Below are positions 24,401 through 34,299 of a stretch of DNA of 64,000 nt, one piece after another. The stretch spans positions 4,030,001-4,094,000 of the forward strand of contig CM039196.1 of assembly GCA_008360975.2 (NCBI GenBank), given 5' to 3'. Each line of letters begins with the position of its first letter. Position 1 is the first letter of the stretch. Under the pieces are notes generated by a model that was given only the letters and a program-made list of their open reading frames with translations, did no database searches and was not told where the DNA came from. Made by a program: the position numbers and the translations under genes. Source of the DNA: Lichenostomus cassidix (taxonomy: Eukaryota; Chordata; Aves; Passeriformes; Meliphagidae).

Positions 24401-27400
24401 CTGGGGTTACCCAATGTCCTCAGGACAAGCATGGAGAGTTCTTATATGCAAGACAAGGGGAAAGATTTGTATTGTGACTCTCCAGCTGCATCCATGGTGA
24501 GAAGTGTCCTCTGTTTTGTTGAAGGATTTAACTTCCCCATCTCCTTTAGCTCCTCACTCCAACTGCTCTTCTCCTTCCCTTTTTGCCTTTCCTCTCCTAT
24601 TTTCATTTTCCCATGTGCTTTTTCCTCCCCTATTTTCTGTTTCCCACACTCACAACCAGCTGCCCCTTTCAACTTGTTTCTGCCCAGCTCCTCTCCTGCT
24701 TTACCCAGAGGATTTGGTCTGTGATTCCTCCCTGAAGGCACAACACAACACTCAGTCCCAAACCATCATCCCACCCCTCTCCAAGATCTCTGAGTTATTT
24801 CTGGGAATCAGAACAGAAATTAAGCAGCTTTCCAGGCACAAAGAGAGTCCCTCCTTATCTATAACTCAAGAAACATTGGATTATCAGAACCAAAACTGGC
24901 GAGGAAAAAAGCAAATAACATCATTAACCTGGCAGTTGTTGCTGATCTACTTCTCTTGCACCATGCTGGACTCTGAAAATCTCCTGCAGAGGTTCTTGGC
25001 ACTAAGAACAGCCTACAGCTGCCCTCCTGGAGCCTTTTATACATCCCAGCTCCACGTTTCACAATCCCCATTGCACCAGTTTGCTGTGGGGCGAGTGGAA
25101 ACTGGATTACAGTGCAATGTGCAGTGCTTCAGCTCCAGAGGAAATGAGGGCTGATGGCAGCACTGCTCCCCCAGCCACCCATTCCCTGCTCTGCTCTAAC
25201 CATCCCTAGGCTGGGATTTGCCAAATGCAGCTGGGATCTGACTCTAGAACCTGGTTGGTAAAAAAAAAATCCAAACCAAGCGACCCAAAAATCAGACCTG
25301 AGCCATCACTGCAGGAATTTGGGAGAAGCAAAAAGCCACAATTTTTTTATTCCCCCAGATCAGCTCATTTCGGGAGTGCCGAGGAAACAGTCGTGCTAAT
25401 CCACTTAAATCAATCCAGTTTGACTGATTCCTTGGAGGTTTCTCACATTTTTTTTTTTGAAAGGATGAAGCAACCCCCGTGCTGGAATTGCTGTGGCACT
25501 CGGAGTCATTATCTCCCTCCCTGTCAGACACACACGGGAATGACACTGGCATTTTCTCCAGGAACAATTAGGGTGTCGTTAGTGATGCATTTGTAACCTT
25601 TTGTGTTCACACATCCATCCATCCATCCATCCATCCATCCATCCATCCATCCATCCATCCCAGTGTCACTTCCTCTCTGGAAACCCCAGTGCAAAAAAAG
25701 CAGATATGAGAGCACAGCTTAGAGCTAAAATGTGCTCTGTGTGTCACCAAATTGGAGATTTGTCACCTTTTTCCCCTGCTGGAATGCTGTCACATCTGGA
25801 ATTTATGGAGTACAGCAGTCCTGTGTTTATATATTTTAAATATTTATCTGTATTTCTTAATATATCTTATTAATTATTATTCTTAATGTATATTATTCTT
25901 CTATATCTACATTTCTTAATCTGATTTTACACTGAATTACAGCAACGTAAAGTAATTACAGCAAAAATTGATCAGACTAATGAGCTAATGAACATTGACA
26001 ATTTTTTAAGAACCAAAGGGACAATTAAAATGGGATAAAAGACAATAAAATCCACTAATATATTGAATTACTAATGAATAACCTTTTGATCAGAAATAAA
26101 TCTATTTAAAGCTTAATTCCTGTTTGACATATGGAAAATGCATTGCTAGGCCTTCAAAATGCTCCATAAGGCTTCTGTCAACTGCAAATTCATAATAGCA
26201 TTAAAAAAAAAAGAGAAATGTTGTCTTTACACAAAATATTGTTAAATCGAATCTTAAAATCCAAATGACAGCTTCCATATTTCAATTCAAAATATTGCTT
26301 GAAGACCACAGAGCCCAGGAGCTGAAGAACCTGAATTCCCAGGAATCAGCCCATGGATTCCATGGGAAAAGCCTTGAGTTGGCTCCTGTAATTTGCACAG
26401 CTCTGTGCTGAAACAACCACAAGGAAACTTGTGGTCTGCCTGTACTTTGATCTAAAATCAAAATACTGATGCTGAAATATGTTAAATTATTAATTATGAT
26501 CAACATGAATAAATGCACTAAGGGTTAAAAAATCCTGGTGTGTTACAAGTCCCTGTTTTCCTTCCCTTAAATGTGAAATGGAATCACTAGAAATATTTGT
26601 CATCCCTGCAAGGCTGAATATATTGAATATGATGGTATTTTCTGCAGGAAACTAAGAGAGGCAGCTGCTAAAATAAAGAATTACTCTGCACTGCAGCCAG
26701 GCAGTGACAGTGCAGTGGAGGAGATCTGATAGTCCTTAATCATCCCTGTGCTGTTTTACATCCCACAGCTGGAGAGATATTTCCCCAAAATCATTTCACT
26801 GGGGTGCAAAAACCCCTGGAATTTGGACAAAAAAGCAGTCCAAGCCTCATCACCAACAAATTGACTGCAGATGCTTCAGAGCTGCACAATTCAAAGATCT
26901 GCTAAAATCAGGGGATTTTTTTCCCCACATCCATTTTACCCAAAAAAAAAAAAAAAAAAAAATTAAAAAAAAAAATTTAAAAATGTCAAATTTTACAACT
27001 GTGAGCACAATCCTGCCTGCAAACTGACGGGTGTCTGGGGGGTTTTCATCCCCTCCCTTCCCAGCCTTTCCTCCTCGCTCCTCCAAGTCCAACTGTCCCA
27101 TTGAAAGGTTCCAAGTGAGACAGAAGAGTATTCTCAGCGCAGCCCCAGCCTCCCACTCGCTAATTGGAGGCTATTCCCCATTTTGTGGAGCCTTGATGCT
27201 CCCCCATGGAGAACTGGGGACTGTGGGTTCCAGTCTTGGACTGTGGTGACAGCAGGAGAGTAAACAGAGCTGATAGAATTTGACAGGTCTATTCTTTCCT
27301 TAAAATCATTCAGTCCGAAAGATTTTCTTTTACATAATCCAAAGTGTTTTCTCATGAAGTGGGACAAATAGTGCTCTGCGTTGACGGTGCACAGTTCAGA

Positions 27401-28939
27401 TTTTTTATGCGTTTTTATCAGAATTTGCCACTGTTAAACGAGGTCGAATTAATTCATTTTAAAAAGAAGTCGCAAGTGGGGGAAAAACTTTAGAGGGCTG
27501 AGCTCGAAATGTTTCACAGAGAATCCAAAGCTGGCTTTTAAAAAGGGGAAAAGAGGAGAATTATGATTTTTTTACTGCAGTAAGATAAATTTTATCTTTC
27601 CCCCCACCAAAAAAGCCAAGTTTTTCCTGCAGCTCTGTGTTAAAGAATAGTTCTCTCCCTAAAAAAGGGCTTTGTGAAGGTGGTGAGTTCTGCAGGGCAC
27701 TGAAGATACAACCATAAATCCACATCCCCACAAGTCCCTCTCATCCACACCCTGCCTTAAATCCCAAATAATTTCTTTACCAATATTTACGGAGCTGAGA
27801 AAAAAAAACGCCCAGAGCAAACAGTGCCTCGGTAAACAGCCAAAACAGAGCCACAGACCTTTTTCCCCAGAGGCTGCAGGGACTATAACAAATCCCTTGT
27901 TGAGCTGCAAGAGGCTGTGCTGCAGCGTTTGCATTTTGAATAGACACAGCCTGGGAGAAGAATACCTGCAAGCAGCCCCGGGAAAGGTTGCAAACCCCTC
28001 AGGCTGGGAGCAAGGAGTCTCTCTGCTCGTTTAAAAAAAAATAAATTAATGAATTTTCTTCTGGTTTGCTTTATGTTTTTGGTGAGAAGTGGGGTGGGTT
28101 TTGTGTTTCTGTGTTTCTTGGAGCTTTGCATCATGTGACAAAATGTAACCTAACATAACCCAGCGCTCTGTAACTCCTGCAGAACTCTCCTGCAACTTCT
28201 AACAACGCTCTGAAATGACAAATGGAAGCACAGCAGTGCAGGTAAATTAAATTATGAAAGGCTCTTGGTAAAGCCAAGTTTGTTCTCACCCATGTTAAAA
28301 GCCCTTTGAGGGCTACACGAGTGCTTGTTTTAATTAAAAACTCCTCCAGTGTCTCTTGCACATGTTTAGTCTCTCCGTGACTGCTCGATAACAATGTAAA
28401 AAGTGATCTGAAAGGGAACTTTTAAATTATTGTAATTTAGCAAGGATGTCCTTCTCTGGCAATGCTCTTACATGGTGGAGTTTAGAGAGAAGTCAGCCCA
28501 AGGTTTTGGAATTGTATTTATCAAATATAGGTCAGTATTAAAATCAGAAAATCATAGGATTGGAGAATGATTATGGGTGTAAAAGATCTCCAAGATTATC
28601 AAGTCCAGCCTTCATCCAAATCCCACCACTGTGAATACTTTAAACAGGAATGTTCCTAAATAAGGAATGCATTGTAAACGGTCATCAGCTTAGAAATCTT
28701 ATTGAGAGTGGAGCAATAATGCAGATAACTTCGAAACAAAACAAAGAAGAAGAAGAAAAGTGGATTCTACGTGCTAAGAGGATTTTTAGGAAACGAGGAG
28801 GAAGCAACAGGAGTTGGCAGCTGTGCCGGTGCAGTGCGAAACGGAGAAAACCTCACCTGTACTCCTGCGAGGGGTGGTGGCTTTGCCCTGAATTCCTAAT
28901 GATTCCTGACATTATGGACTGGATATCACTCTCTATCAT
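15246..28939 (-). CDS. FOXN4: Forkhead box protein N4, complete coding region, 9 coding exons
   Basis: Forkhead transcription factor of the FOXN1/FOXN4 group; in vertebrates it directs retinal amacrine and horizontal cell fate and spinal V2b interneurons. Coding exons in transcript order: 28939-28857, 20041-19878, 19071-18962, 18862-18722, 18574-18447, 17718-17622, 17534-17327, 16498-16139, 15496-15246. They join to 1542 nt (513 residues plus stop; human about 517). The start ATG gives [19 protein letters not shown], close to the human N-terminus, and the product ends [11 protein letters not shown]. The forkhead domain lies near residues 201-300 and the acidic C-terminal activation region near 425-513. 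All introns are GT-AG. Intron 1 is 8.8 kb; the remaining genes' space is compact. Confidence 0.97.
15617..15768. repeat. 50-bp tandem repeat, 3 copies
   Basis: In the last FOXN4 intron, copies begin at 15617, 15667 and 15717 with GGCAGCAAGTGT-TCTGATCCCC and diverge by several bases. Confidence 0.8.
16139..16498 (-). CDS. FOXN4: FOXN4 eighth coding exon
   Basis: Codes [20 protein letters not shown] at its start, a Gln/Pro/Leu-rich middle ([15 protein letters not shown]) and [16 protein letters not shown] at its end, all recognisable against human FOXN4. The last part begins the acidic activation region. Confidence 0.95.
16953..17170. repeat. AT-rich degenerate tandem repeat
   Basis: About 200 bp built from variants of ATAAATAAGAAATTAT in the FOXN4 intron between the seventh and eighth coding exons. 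Confidence 0.7.
17327..17718 (-). CDS. FOXN4: FOXN4 forkhead DNA-binding domain exons
   Basis: Two exons (17718-17622 and 17534-17327) carry most of the winged-helix domain: helix 1 [13 protein letters not shown], helix 2 [16 protein letters not shown], recognition helix [15 protein letters not shown] and wing segment [20 protein letters not shown]. The recognition residues N-x-x-R-H-N-L are intact. The intron between them (17535-17621) is 87 bp. Confidence 0.97.
17757..17975 (-). mobile_element. CR1 3' fragment between FOXN4 exons
   Basis: Antisense CR1: GGGATCTTAAAGCTCGTCCT, CCAGGTTGCTCCAAGCCCTG and GACACTTCCACAGC on +. Confidence 0.8.
18062..18200 (-). mobile_element. CR1 3' fragment between FOXN4 exons (second subfamily)
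   Basis: TCACAGAATCACAGGATAAG, then GGAAGAGACCCACAAGGATC and ATTGAGTCCAACTCCTGGCC on + is the reverse complement of a CR1 3' end of a different subfamily from its neighbour. Confidence 0.75.
18447..18574 (-). CDS. FOXN4: FOXN4 fifth coding exon
   Basis: Codes [20 protein letters not shown] and ends [13 protein letters not shown], entering the forkhead domain. The sequence [18 protein letters not shown] across the next junction is the invariant start of FOXN1/FOXN4 forkhead helix 1. Confidence 0.93.
18722..18862 (-). CDS. FOXN4: FOXN4 fourth coding exon with 12-proline run
   Basis: Codes [21 protein letters not shown], twelve prolines, then [14 protein letters not shown]. All twelve prolines are CCT codons (18764-18799 as AGG repeats on +), so the tract is a pure trinucleotide microsatellite inside coding sequence. 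The human exon has only scattered prolines at this place. Exon is 141 nt, phase 0 at both ends. Confidence 0.9.
18962..19071 (-). CDS. FOXN4: FOXN4 third coding exon
   Basis: Codes [20 protein letters not shown] then [16 protein letters not shown]. This linker differs much from the mammalian sequence (glycine/proline rich there), but the splice phases fit and GILGLNS resembles the fish and bird type as I know it. Donor is AAT|GTAAGA. Confidence 0.85.
19878..20041 (-). CDS. FOXN4: FOXN4 second coding exon (conserved N-terminal motif)
   Basis: Codes [19 protein letters not shown] then [20 protein letters not shown]. The block [26 protein letters not shown] is the hallmark conserved N-terminal segment of FOXN4 outside the forkhead domain. 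164 nt, phase 2 in and phase 1 out. Confidence 0.95.
21480..22240. promoter_or_regulatory. CpG-rich unique block in FOXN4 intron 1, candidate enhancer
   Basis: An isolated CpG-rich island in AT-rich surroundings. It contains a CCATGGTTAC palindrome-like site, inverted CCAAT (GATTGG), CATTGTCTTTG (SOX-like), GCTAATTGTC (homeobox-like), CCCATTAATCTG (OTX/CRX-like) and TGACAGGCGAC (MEIS/TGIF-like). No exon is visible. Function is inferred from base composition and motif density only. Confidence 0.4.
22292..22494. repeat. TTCCC pentanucleotide tract, about 40 units
   Basis: About 200 bp of TTCCC with one visible interruption (TTCCTTTCCC near 22417). It is a perfect polypyrimidine/polypurine tract and is open in several frames on both strands, which is a repeat effect and not coding. 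Confidence 0.95.
22660..22760 (+). mobile_element. CR1 3' end in FOXN4 intron 1
   Basis: GATGGTATTTAAGGTCACTT then CCAACCCAAATCATTCTGTG and duplicated GATTCTGTGATTCCACAAT-TGAT tail units. Confidence 0.8.
25610..25660. repeat. ATCC tetranucleotide microsatellite
   Basis: About 12 uninterrupted ATCC units in FOXN4 intron 1. Confidence 0.95.
26940..26985. repeat. A-rich low-complexity run
   Basis: Two A runs (21 and 11 bases) separated by TT, followed by ATTT. Could be a relic of a retroposon tail but no element body is recognised. Confidence 0.8.
28545..28640 (-). mobile_element. CR1 3' fragment upstream of FOXN4 exon
   Basis: AAATCATAGGATTGGAGAAT and AGATCTCCAAGATTATCAAG then TCCAGCC on +, antisense CR1-like. 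Confidence 0.6.
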
Positions 28940-28942
28940 CTC
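28857..28942 (-). CDS. FOXN4: FOXN4 first coding exon
   Basis: The exon has three untranslated bases (GAG) then ATG at 28939-28937 and codes MIESD to SQEYR. On its 5' side the minus strand shows a fine acceptor (pyrimidine-rich CCTTCTGCTGCTTCCCCAG), so at least one non-coding exon lies upstream in the CpG island. The donor is CAG|GTGAGG at 28856. The frame is open for some distance upstream of ATG, but the acceptor argues against an extension. Confidence 0.92.
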
Positions 28943-29035
28943 CTGGGGAAGCAGCAGAAGGCAGCGGTCAGCAGCAGTAGCTATCCAGCACTTCAGCAGC
29001 GGCGGGAGGCACCGACCCCGCCCGAGCCCCGCACC

Positions 29036-29101
29036 GGCACCGGGGCACCGCACAGCCCGCCGGTGGCACCGGGGCACCGCACAGCCCGCCGGTGGCACTG
29101 C
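29036..29101. repeat. Direct duplication of about 30 bp
   Basis: CACCGGGGCACCGCACAGCC plus CGCCGGTGG occurs twice head to tail in the CpG island. Confidence 0.85.
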
Positions 29102-29299
29102 CACCCCCAGGTGCGCTGCTGGCACTGGGAGAGGCAGGAAAACCCTTCACGGGGGATGATCCCATCCCAGAGAGGGATCCCGGGCTGTGGGTACCGGGAG
29201 CACCGAGCCAGCGCTCCCGCCCTGGGCTGCTCTTATCCCCCAAACAGCATCTGCAGGGATTTGGGTGAAAAAGCTGCGGGAGTTGCAGCGGTGTAGGGG

Positions 29300-29700
29300 T
29301 TGCCCCGGGGATGAGGGGAACCGGGGAGCCCCGGACGGGCAGGGATGGAAGGAGAGCCCGGGAGAATCCCACTGCTGCCCCACGGATGGAGAGAGCCTGG
29401 GGATCCTAACCCCGCTGCCCCGGGCAGGGAAGGGGAGCTCGGGAGGATCCCAGAATCGCTGCCCTCGGGATGGAGGGAACCAGGGAGGACCCCAGCCCCG
29501 CGGGTTGAAGCCCGGAAAGACCCCAGACCCTCTGCCTCGGGGATTTAGGGGGAGACCATGTCCCCAACATCTCTGCCCCAGGATGGAGCGATTGGGATTC
29601 CCAGCCCCGCAGCCTCGGGGATGGGGCGAACCGCAGTCCGCAGCCCCAGGGATGGATGGAGGGATCTCGGGGGTCCCCATCCCCGCTGCCCCCGGGGGTC
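29300..29700. repeat. Degenerate GC-rich minisatellite, about 58-bp unit
   Basis: Repeating pattern of GGGATGGAG-GA followed by CCC-AGCCCCGC, roughly seven diverged copies, inside the predicted FOXN4 leader intron. Confidence 0.55.
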
Positions 29701-29753
29701 CCCAACCCCATCCCCACCCCGCTCCCAGCGCTGCCGCCGCTCGGCGCACCAAC

Positions 29754-29830
29754 CTGTCGGGCGGGGCCCCGGGGCCGCCCGGAGCTCGGCGGGCGCTCAG
29801 TGCGCGGGGCCGGCGGCGGGGCCGCGCTCC
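29754..29830 (-). other. FOXN4: Candidate non-coding first exon of FOXN4
   Basis: On the minus strand a good donor, GACAG|GTTGGT, occurs at 29753-29751; about 85-90 bp upstream lies the TATA-like AAATTTAAACC. Splicing this donor to the acceptor before 28942 would give an 808-bp leader intron. The transcription start is not determined; other donors in the island are possible. Confidence 0.35.
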
Positions 29831-30116
29831 GGCCCCGGTTTAAATTTCCCTCTCCGGAGCTGTCCAGCCCCGAGCATGCGCGGCCCGGCCCGGGGTCAGC
29901 GCCGGGGCAGGGCCGGGCAGAGCCGCCTCCGCCTCCGCCCCGCGGCACCGGGCGGGCAGCGAATCCCAACGGGGAGCGGCGAATAAAAGGGGGGAAAAAC
30001 CTCTGCTAACCTAACTTTGTGCAACTTTCTGGAGGGAGGAGGGGGAGGGAGCCTCCCGTTCAAACCAGCACCGGCGGGAGGAGAGCGGAGCGGGGGGCGG
30101 ATGGGGGAGCCGGTTC

Positions 30117-30415
30117 CCTACGCCCGGTGCCCGGTACCGGTGCTCAGTGCCCGGTGCCTGATGCCCGGTACCGGTGCTTAATGCCCGATGGTCAGCGGTC
30201 GGTGCCGGGTGCTCAGTCCCCGGTACCCCGTGCCCGGTACCCGGTGCTCAATGCCCGGTACCAGGTGCTCAGTTCCCGGTGCTCAGTGCCCGGTACCCGG
30301 TGCCTGGTTCCCGGTGCTCAATGCTCAGTACCCGGTGCTCAATGCTCGGTACCCCATGCTCGGTTCTCGGTGCTCAGTCCCCGGTACCAGGAGCTCAATC
30401 CCCGGTACCGATGCC
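30117..30415. repeat. GC-rich minisatellite with GGTACC units
   Basis: About 300 bp made of variants of CCCGGTACCGGTGCTCAGTG, with many KpnI-type GGTACC palindromes. It sits at the upstream edge of the FOXN4 CpG island. Confidence 0.85.
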
Positions 30416-30614
30416 CCTCTCGGCACTGCGGGAAGCGGAGCAGAGGCAGCTGCCGTAGCCGCCTCTCCCCGCCCGCCGCCGGTGCCGGGGTGACCGCGGG
30501 AAGGGGCGCGGGAGCGGCTGGAGCGGGAAGGGAGCGGGAGAGCCCCGGGCAGGCAGCGCCCGTTCTGAGCCCCAGCGCTGCGGGAGGCGAGGGATGAGGA
30601 TGGGATGGGTGAGG

Positions 30615-30735
30615 ATGTGATGGGAGAGACCCTGGCACAGATTGCCCAGAGGAGCTGTGGCTTCTCCATCCCTGGAAGTGTCCAAGGCCAGGTTGGACAG
30701 GGCTTGGAGCAACCTGGTAGAAGAAGCAGAATCAT
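30615..30735 (+). mobile_element. CR1 fragment at edge of CpG island
   Basis: CCTGGCACAGATTGCCCAGA and CATCCCTGGAAGTGTCCAAG then GTTGGACAGGGCTTGGAGC, sense CR1. Confidence 0.8.
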
Positions 30736-33700
30736 TCATTCTGAGCATTGTATTTCTGCCTCCTCTTTCACCCGCATGGCTCAGCCGCCAGAGAGTGAAG
30801 TGTGACAATAATGACATGAATTTGGGGCAGTGTTATCTCCAAGTACAGGAGAGATCAAACATCAGCAGAGATCCAACCCCAGAAAATATTGGCTTGGCCT
30901 GTCCAGGTCTTTTCTTGAGACCAGATTTTTCTTCCTATAAGCCCATCATCGAAACTGGGACCAATCTTCCTTGTCAGGAAAGTGGCCTTTGGGTAGAGAC
31001 AGTTTGAAGTCAGTGGTGACACCAGGGCTCTGCATAGCAAAGCTGAAATGTGGAAATACTCCCCAAATCCTTGTGCAATGGAAACCCAGAAGATCCATGA
31101 CAAATGTATTTCCTTGTGCTTGACAGTTTACCAGAGTATGGAGGAGATCAAATGTGAAGACAGAGATCTTTTTCTCTGCTCTTAATGAGAATCTGTTCAC
31201 TCTGATGAGCATCAAATCTCTCTCTGTTAATTGCTGTCGATAGAAGTGGAGATTAATCAATACTTCTATAATCAATGCCTTTATCAGGCACCTCTGGAGA
31301 ACTGAAATAAGAGGAAAAGTCACAGCACTGCCAGAGCCTAAGGCATGGAGTTTGCACAGTTGCAAGTGTTCCCTTAATTACAGGCTGTACTAATTAACGT
31401 TGGGCTGCAACTTATTAAAAGGTCATCTCAGAGGCGTTGTAATTGTAACTTAAAAACCACTTTAAAAAAACCACTCCTGCCGCTGAATATTTGCAGGAGG
31501 GGTGAGGATGAAACCCAACGTTCCTTTCAGATTTCCTTGGAGCCTTTTCAAGCCATTGTGCTGAGCTTTTCCCCTGGCTGGTTTCCCTGCAGGAACACAT
31601 TCCAGGCACGGGTTGGTTTCCCCGTTCAGGTGATTTGCCAAACCTTGGAAGGGCAGGATTGCACCAGGTGAGGAGCAAAGGGTGACTCCTGCCCTGTTTG
31701 CTCACTGGGGGAGCTTAACCTGCAACAGGCAGGGATCAAGGGCTTAGTTCTCCAAACACCTGCAGGAGCAGGAGCAAGTTCCAACAAGGAAAATTCTGGT
31801 TGATTGGTGCAAAGAGCGTTTTCACAATGAGGGAAGCCCAACCCTGCAAAGGGGCACGGGGAGAGGTGAGTTCCTGCCTTTGGAAGTGCTGGAATTGGAC
31901 AGGACAGAGCTCTGATAAATTCATGGAATCACAGAATTCTATGGGTTGGAAGGGACCTTAAAACTCATCTTGGCTCAGCCCTTTCCATAGCCCAGGGAGC
32001 TCCAGTTCCATCAGGTCAGCTCCAAGCTGGAGTTGCAGGAGAACTGCAGGATGATTGATGGTTGGACTTTGAAAAATTGGTTTTTCCCCTTGTTTTTGGT
32101 GTTTTCTCAGCAGTTCCTGTTAGGCTGGAGAAATGATCCATGGGAATGGTGTGGAAATGAATATTGGTGTGTGTTGTTTCCTGGTATCCATCAGCTGTGC
32201 TCCACTATGTGATTTAAAACAAAAGAACACAAGATATGGACAATTTCTGGTTTCATTTGTAGTCTTAGCTCAGTTAAGGAATAGTTCACACTCATCTGTC
32301 ACAACTGAAGTTATTTTGACAGTGGATATTAGCAGAGAAATGTGTATTAGGCATTTCTATTGGTCCAATTTCTGTCTGATTTATTTGGTGGCATGAAGAA
32401 ATCACACATAGCCTTTAATACAACATTGTTCAGCAATTAACTTCTTCCTTTCTCGGGAATAACTGCTTTGTAGCAAACAAATAATGCAATGCAACAATAG
32501 AGGTGAAATAGGGATTTGGTTTTCAAAGGCATTCACTTGTTGTGTGTGAATTTTTCCTAAAATATCTTTAATTTCCATAGATTTTTTTTTTTTTTTTGAA
32601 CGGTAGGAACTTCTTTTGGATGAGAAACTGAATTAATTTTGCCACCAGCTGAGGTCATCATAAAACAAGTTTGGTTTATTTTCCACACTCTCCAGTGTGC
32701 TTTAGGAGACAAGTAGGGAAAAAGAAAAAAAAAAAAGAGTTGAGAAACTCTCAAAAGCAGAGATTTATGAGAATTCCATGAAGATTTTGGTGATGTCTGT
32801 GTGCTCAGGCTGGAAAATCAAAATATTTCCCCCACCTCAGGCAGTTTAGTCTGAGACCTGTGGTTTGTGTGGTGAACCCAGAATGGCTGAAAAACAGATT
32901 AATGTTCATCCATCATTGTTTTTTGTGAAAGGACATCGGTGTGTCCTGACCCTGGATCTTCCTACTCCTCACTTGGCTTTTTTTCTGATTATGGTTTTCA
33001 TCCCTCTCCTCCTGAGTGTCTAAAACACGTGGAGAAAATAGGATGTGAAATCAGCTCAGTGTCCTCCTTGTGCCTCTAAAAGCATTTAGTGCTTCTAAGA
33101 GAAAAATAATTTCCTTGCACACTTCAATCCAGCTTTGTTTTGTGTGAAAAATTGGAATCTTGAGCTCCTCCTTTATTTACTCAATGCCTTCACAATTTAT
33201 CCCTCCAGCACAAGTGAAATATTCTATTTCCAGTTTAACTACAACTCCACCACTTGGATTCTCAGTCCCTGATGGAGATGGGAATTTTGTCACACCTTTC
33301 CAGAGCCCAGATTTGGGGTTGTATCCTCACCCCCAGAATTAAAAACCAGCTATTTCCATCCCCCCCAGGCTCTTTTCCCAGGATGTGTGCATTCACAGGG
33401 GAATGAAAACGTGCAAATGGATTCTGTCCAAGCCATTGGAAAACACAGGAAACTCCACAACCTCCCTCCTTTCATCCCCCTTGCGAAAGCGCCGACCGTT
33501 TGTTTTATTTCGGGATACTGTATCCTAACAAATTATCCTGAAAAATCATTTGGTGTGAAATTGCAGATTAATCCCACCGGGCTGGGGGGTTCAGCCCTCG
33601 TCTGGCCACTCGGGAGCACACAGATGGTGGCTGGGAGTGTGACAAAAGGCACAATCCCTGATTACATGCATGGATGTAACGGACAGAAAGCTTTTCCTCA

Positions 33701-34190
33701 TGGCCAAGGTGAGGAAAGCACCAGAGGTCCTAGAGCCTGGCTCCTGCAAAAGCTGCTGGGGAGAAGTTTTGCTGTGCCTCAAAAACAAAGGGAAACCTGC
33801 TCTGCCTCCTGTTAAAATCCCATTTTCACTTCCTTAAGTTCACTTCCTTTTCTTACTCTTTTTTTTCCCCTCGTTGTTGTTTTATTTTTTGGTATCTTTA
33901 GGTGACAAACACCAACAAATTAGGATTCCTTTCAGGGTCTGGCAGCTTCTTGTTCCCAAAATCAATTCTCTCTATTCCACAGGGAAAAGGTTGTCCTGCT
34001 TGTGAAGTGCTGGAAGTCTGGCCTGGAAGGATTTAATCTTTATCCTTGTGAAATGATGCTGCTGCCCTGCACAGCCCTGCAATTCCAACTGCCAGCTGGG
34101 CTGCTCGCTGGTTTTAATGTGAAATTGTTCTTCCTTAGGAACAAAATCCATCATGCTGAGTGCTGCTGGTGGGAATTCAGGTGGGTGAGT
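30736..34190. other. Intergenic, FOXN4-MYO1H interval, first part
   Basis: No exon seen. Mostly unique AT-rich sequence with one antisense CR1 piece at 31921. The stretch 31130-31270 has several ATTAAT/TAATCA homeobox-type sites and no repeat signature. Open frames here lack homology to anything I know. Confidence 0.6.
31921..32040 (-). mobile_element. CR1 3' fragment
   Basis: CATGGAATCACAGAATTCTA then GGGTTGGAAGGGACCTTAAA on +, antisense CR1 3' tail. Confidence 0.8.
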
Positions 34191-34194
34191 ACAA

Positions 34195-34290
34195 TGCTCC
34201 ATCCCTGGAAGTGTCCAAGGCCAGGTTGGATGGGGTTTGGAACAACCTGGGAGAGTGGAAAAGTGTCCTATCCATGGCAGGGATGGAACA
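34195..34290 (+). mobile_element. CR1 fragment
   Basis: CATCCCTGGAAGTGTCCAAG, GCCAGGTTGGATGGGG and GGAACAACCTGGG, sense CR1. Confidence 0.8.
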
Positions 34291-34299
34291 ATAAATACT

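Larger units (their letters stand above)
20042..28856 (-). other. FOXN4: FOXN4 intron 1 (8.8 kb)
   Basis: Holds a CpG-rich unique block (21480-22240), a pure TTCCC tract (22292-22494), a CR1 fragment (22660-22760), an ATCC microsatellite (25610-25660), an A-rich run (26940-26980) and, at 27000-28450, unique sequence without recognisable repeats. Open frames in it look like chance. Large first introns of neural transcription factors commonly hold enhancers; that is inference here. Confidence 0.8.
28980..30560. promoter_or_regulatory. CpG island covering the probable FOXN4 promoter
   Basis: About 1.6 kb of strongly GC- and CpG-rich DNA directly upstream (minus direction) of the FOXN4 start codon. 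It includes the candidate first exon donor at 29753, a TATA-like element at 29838-29850 and three minisatellite-like stretches (29036-29101, 29300-29700, 30117-30415). Confidence 0.75.

Noticed and set aside
24504..25154. 216-codon open frame in FOXN4 intron 1
   Set aside because: Non-ATG start, composition biased by pyrimidine-rich DNA, and no family resemblance.
28943..29125. N-terminal extension of FOXN4 upstream of the ATG
   Set aside because: A strong splice acceptor lies three bases before the ATG, and the upstream residues are what CpG-rich repeats would give.
29978..29995. AATAAAAGG as a TATA box or poly(A) signal on the + strand
   Set aside because: No + strand gene begins or ends in this CpG island as far as I can see.
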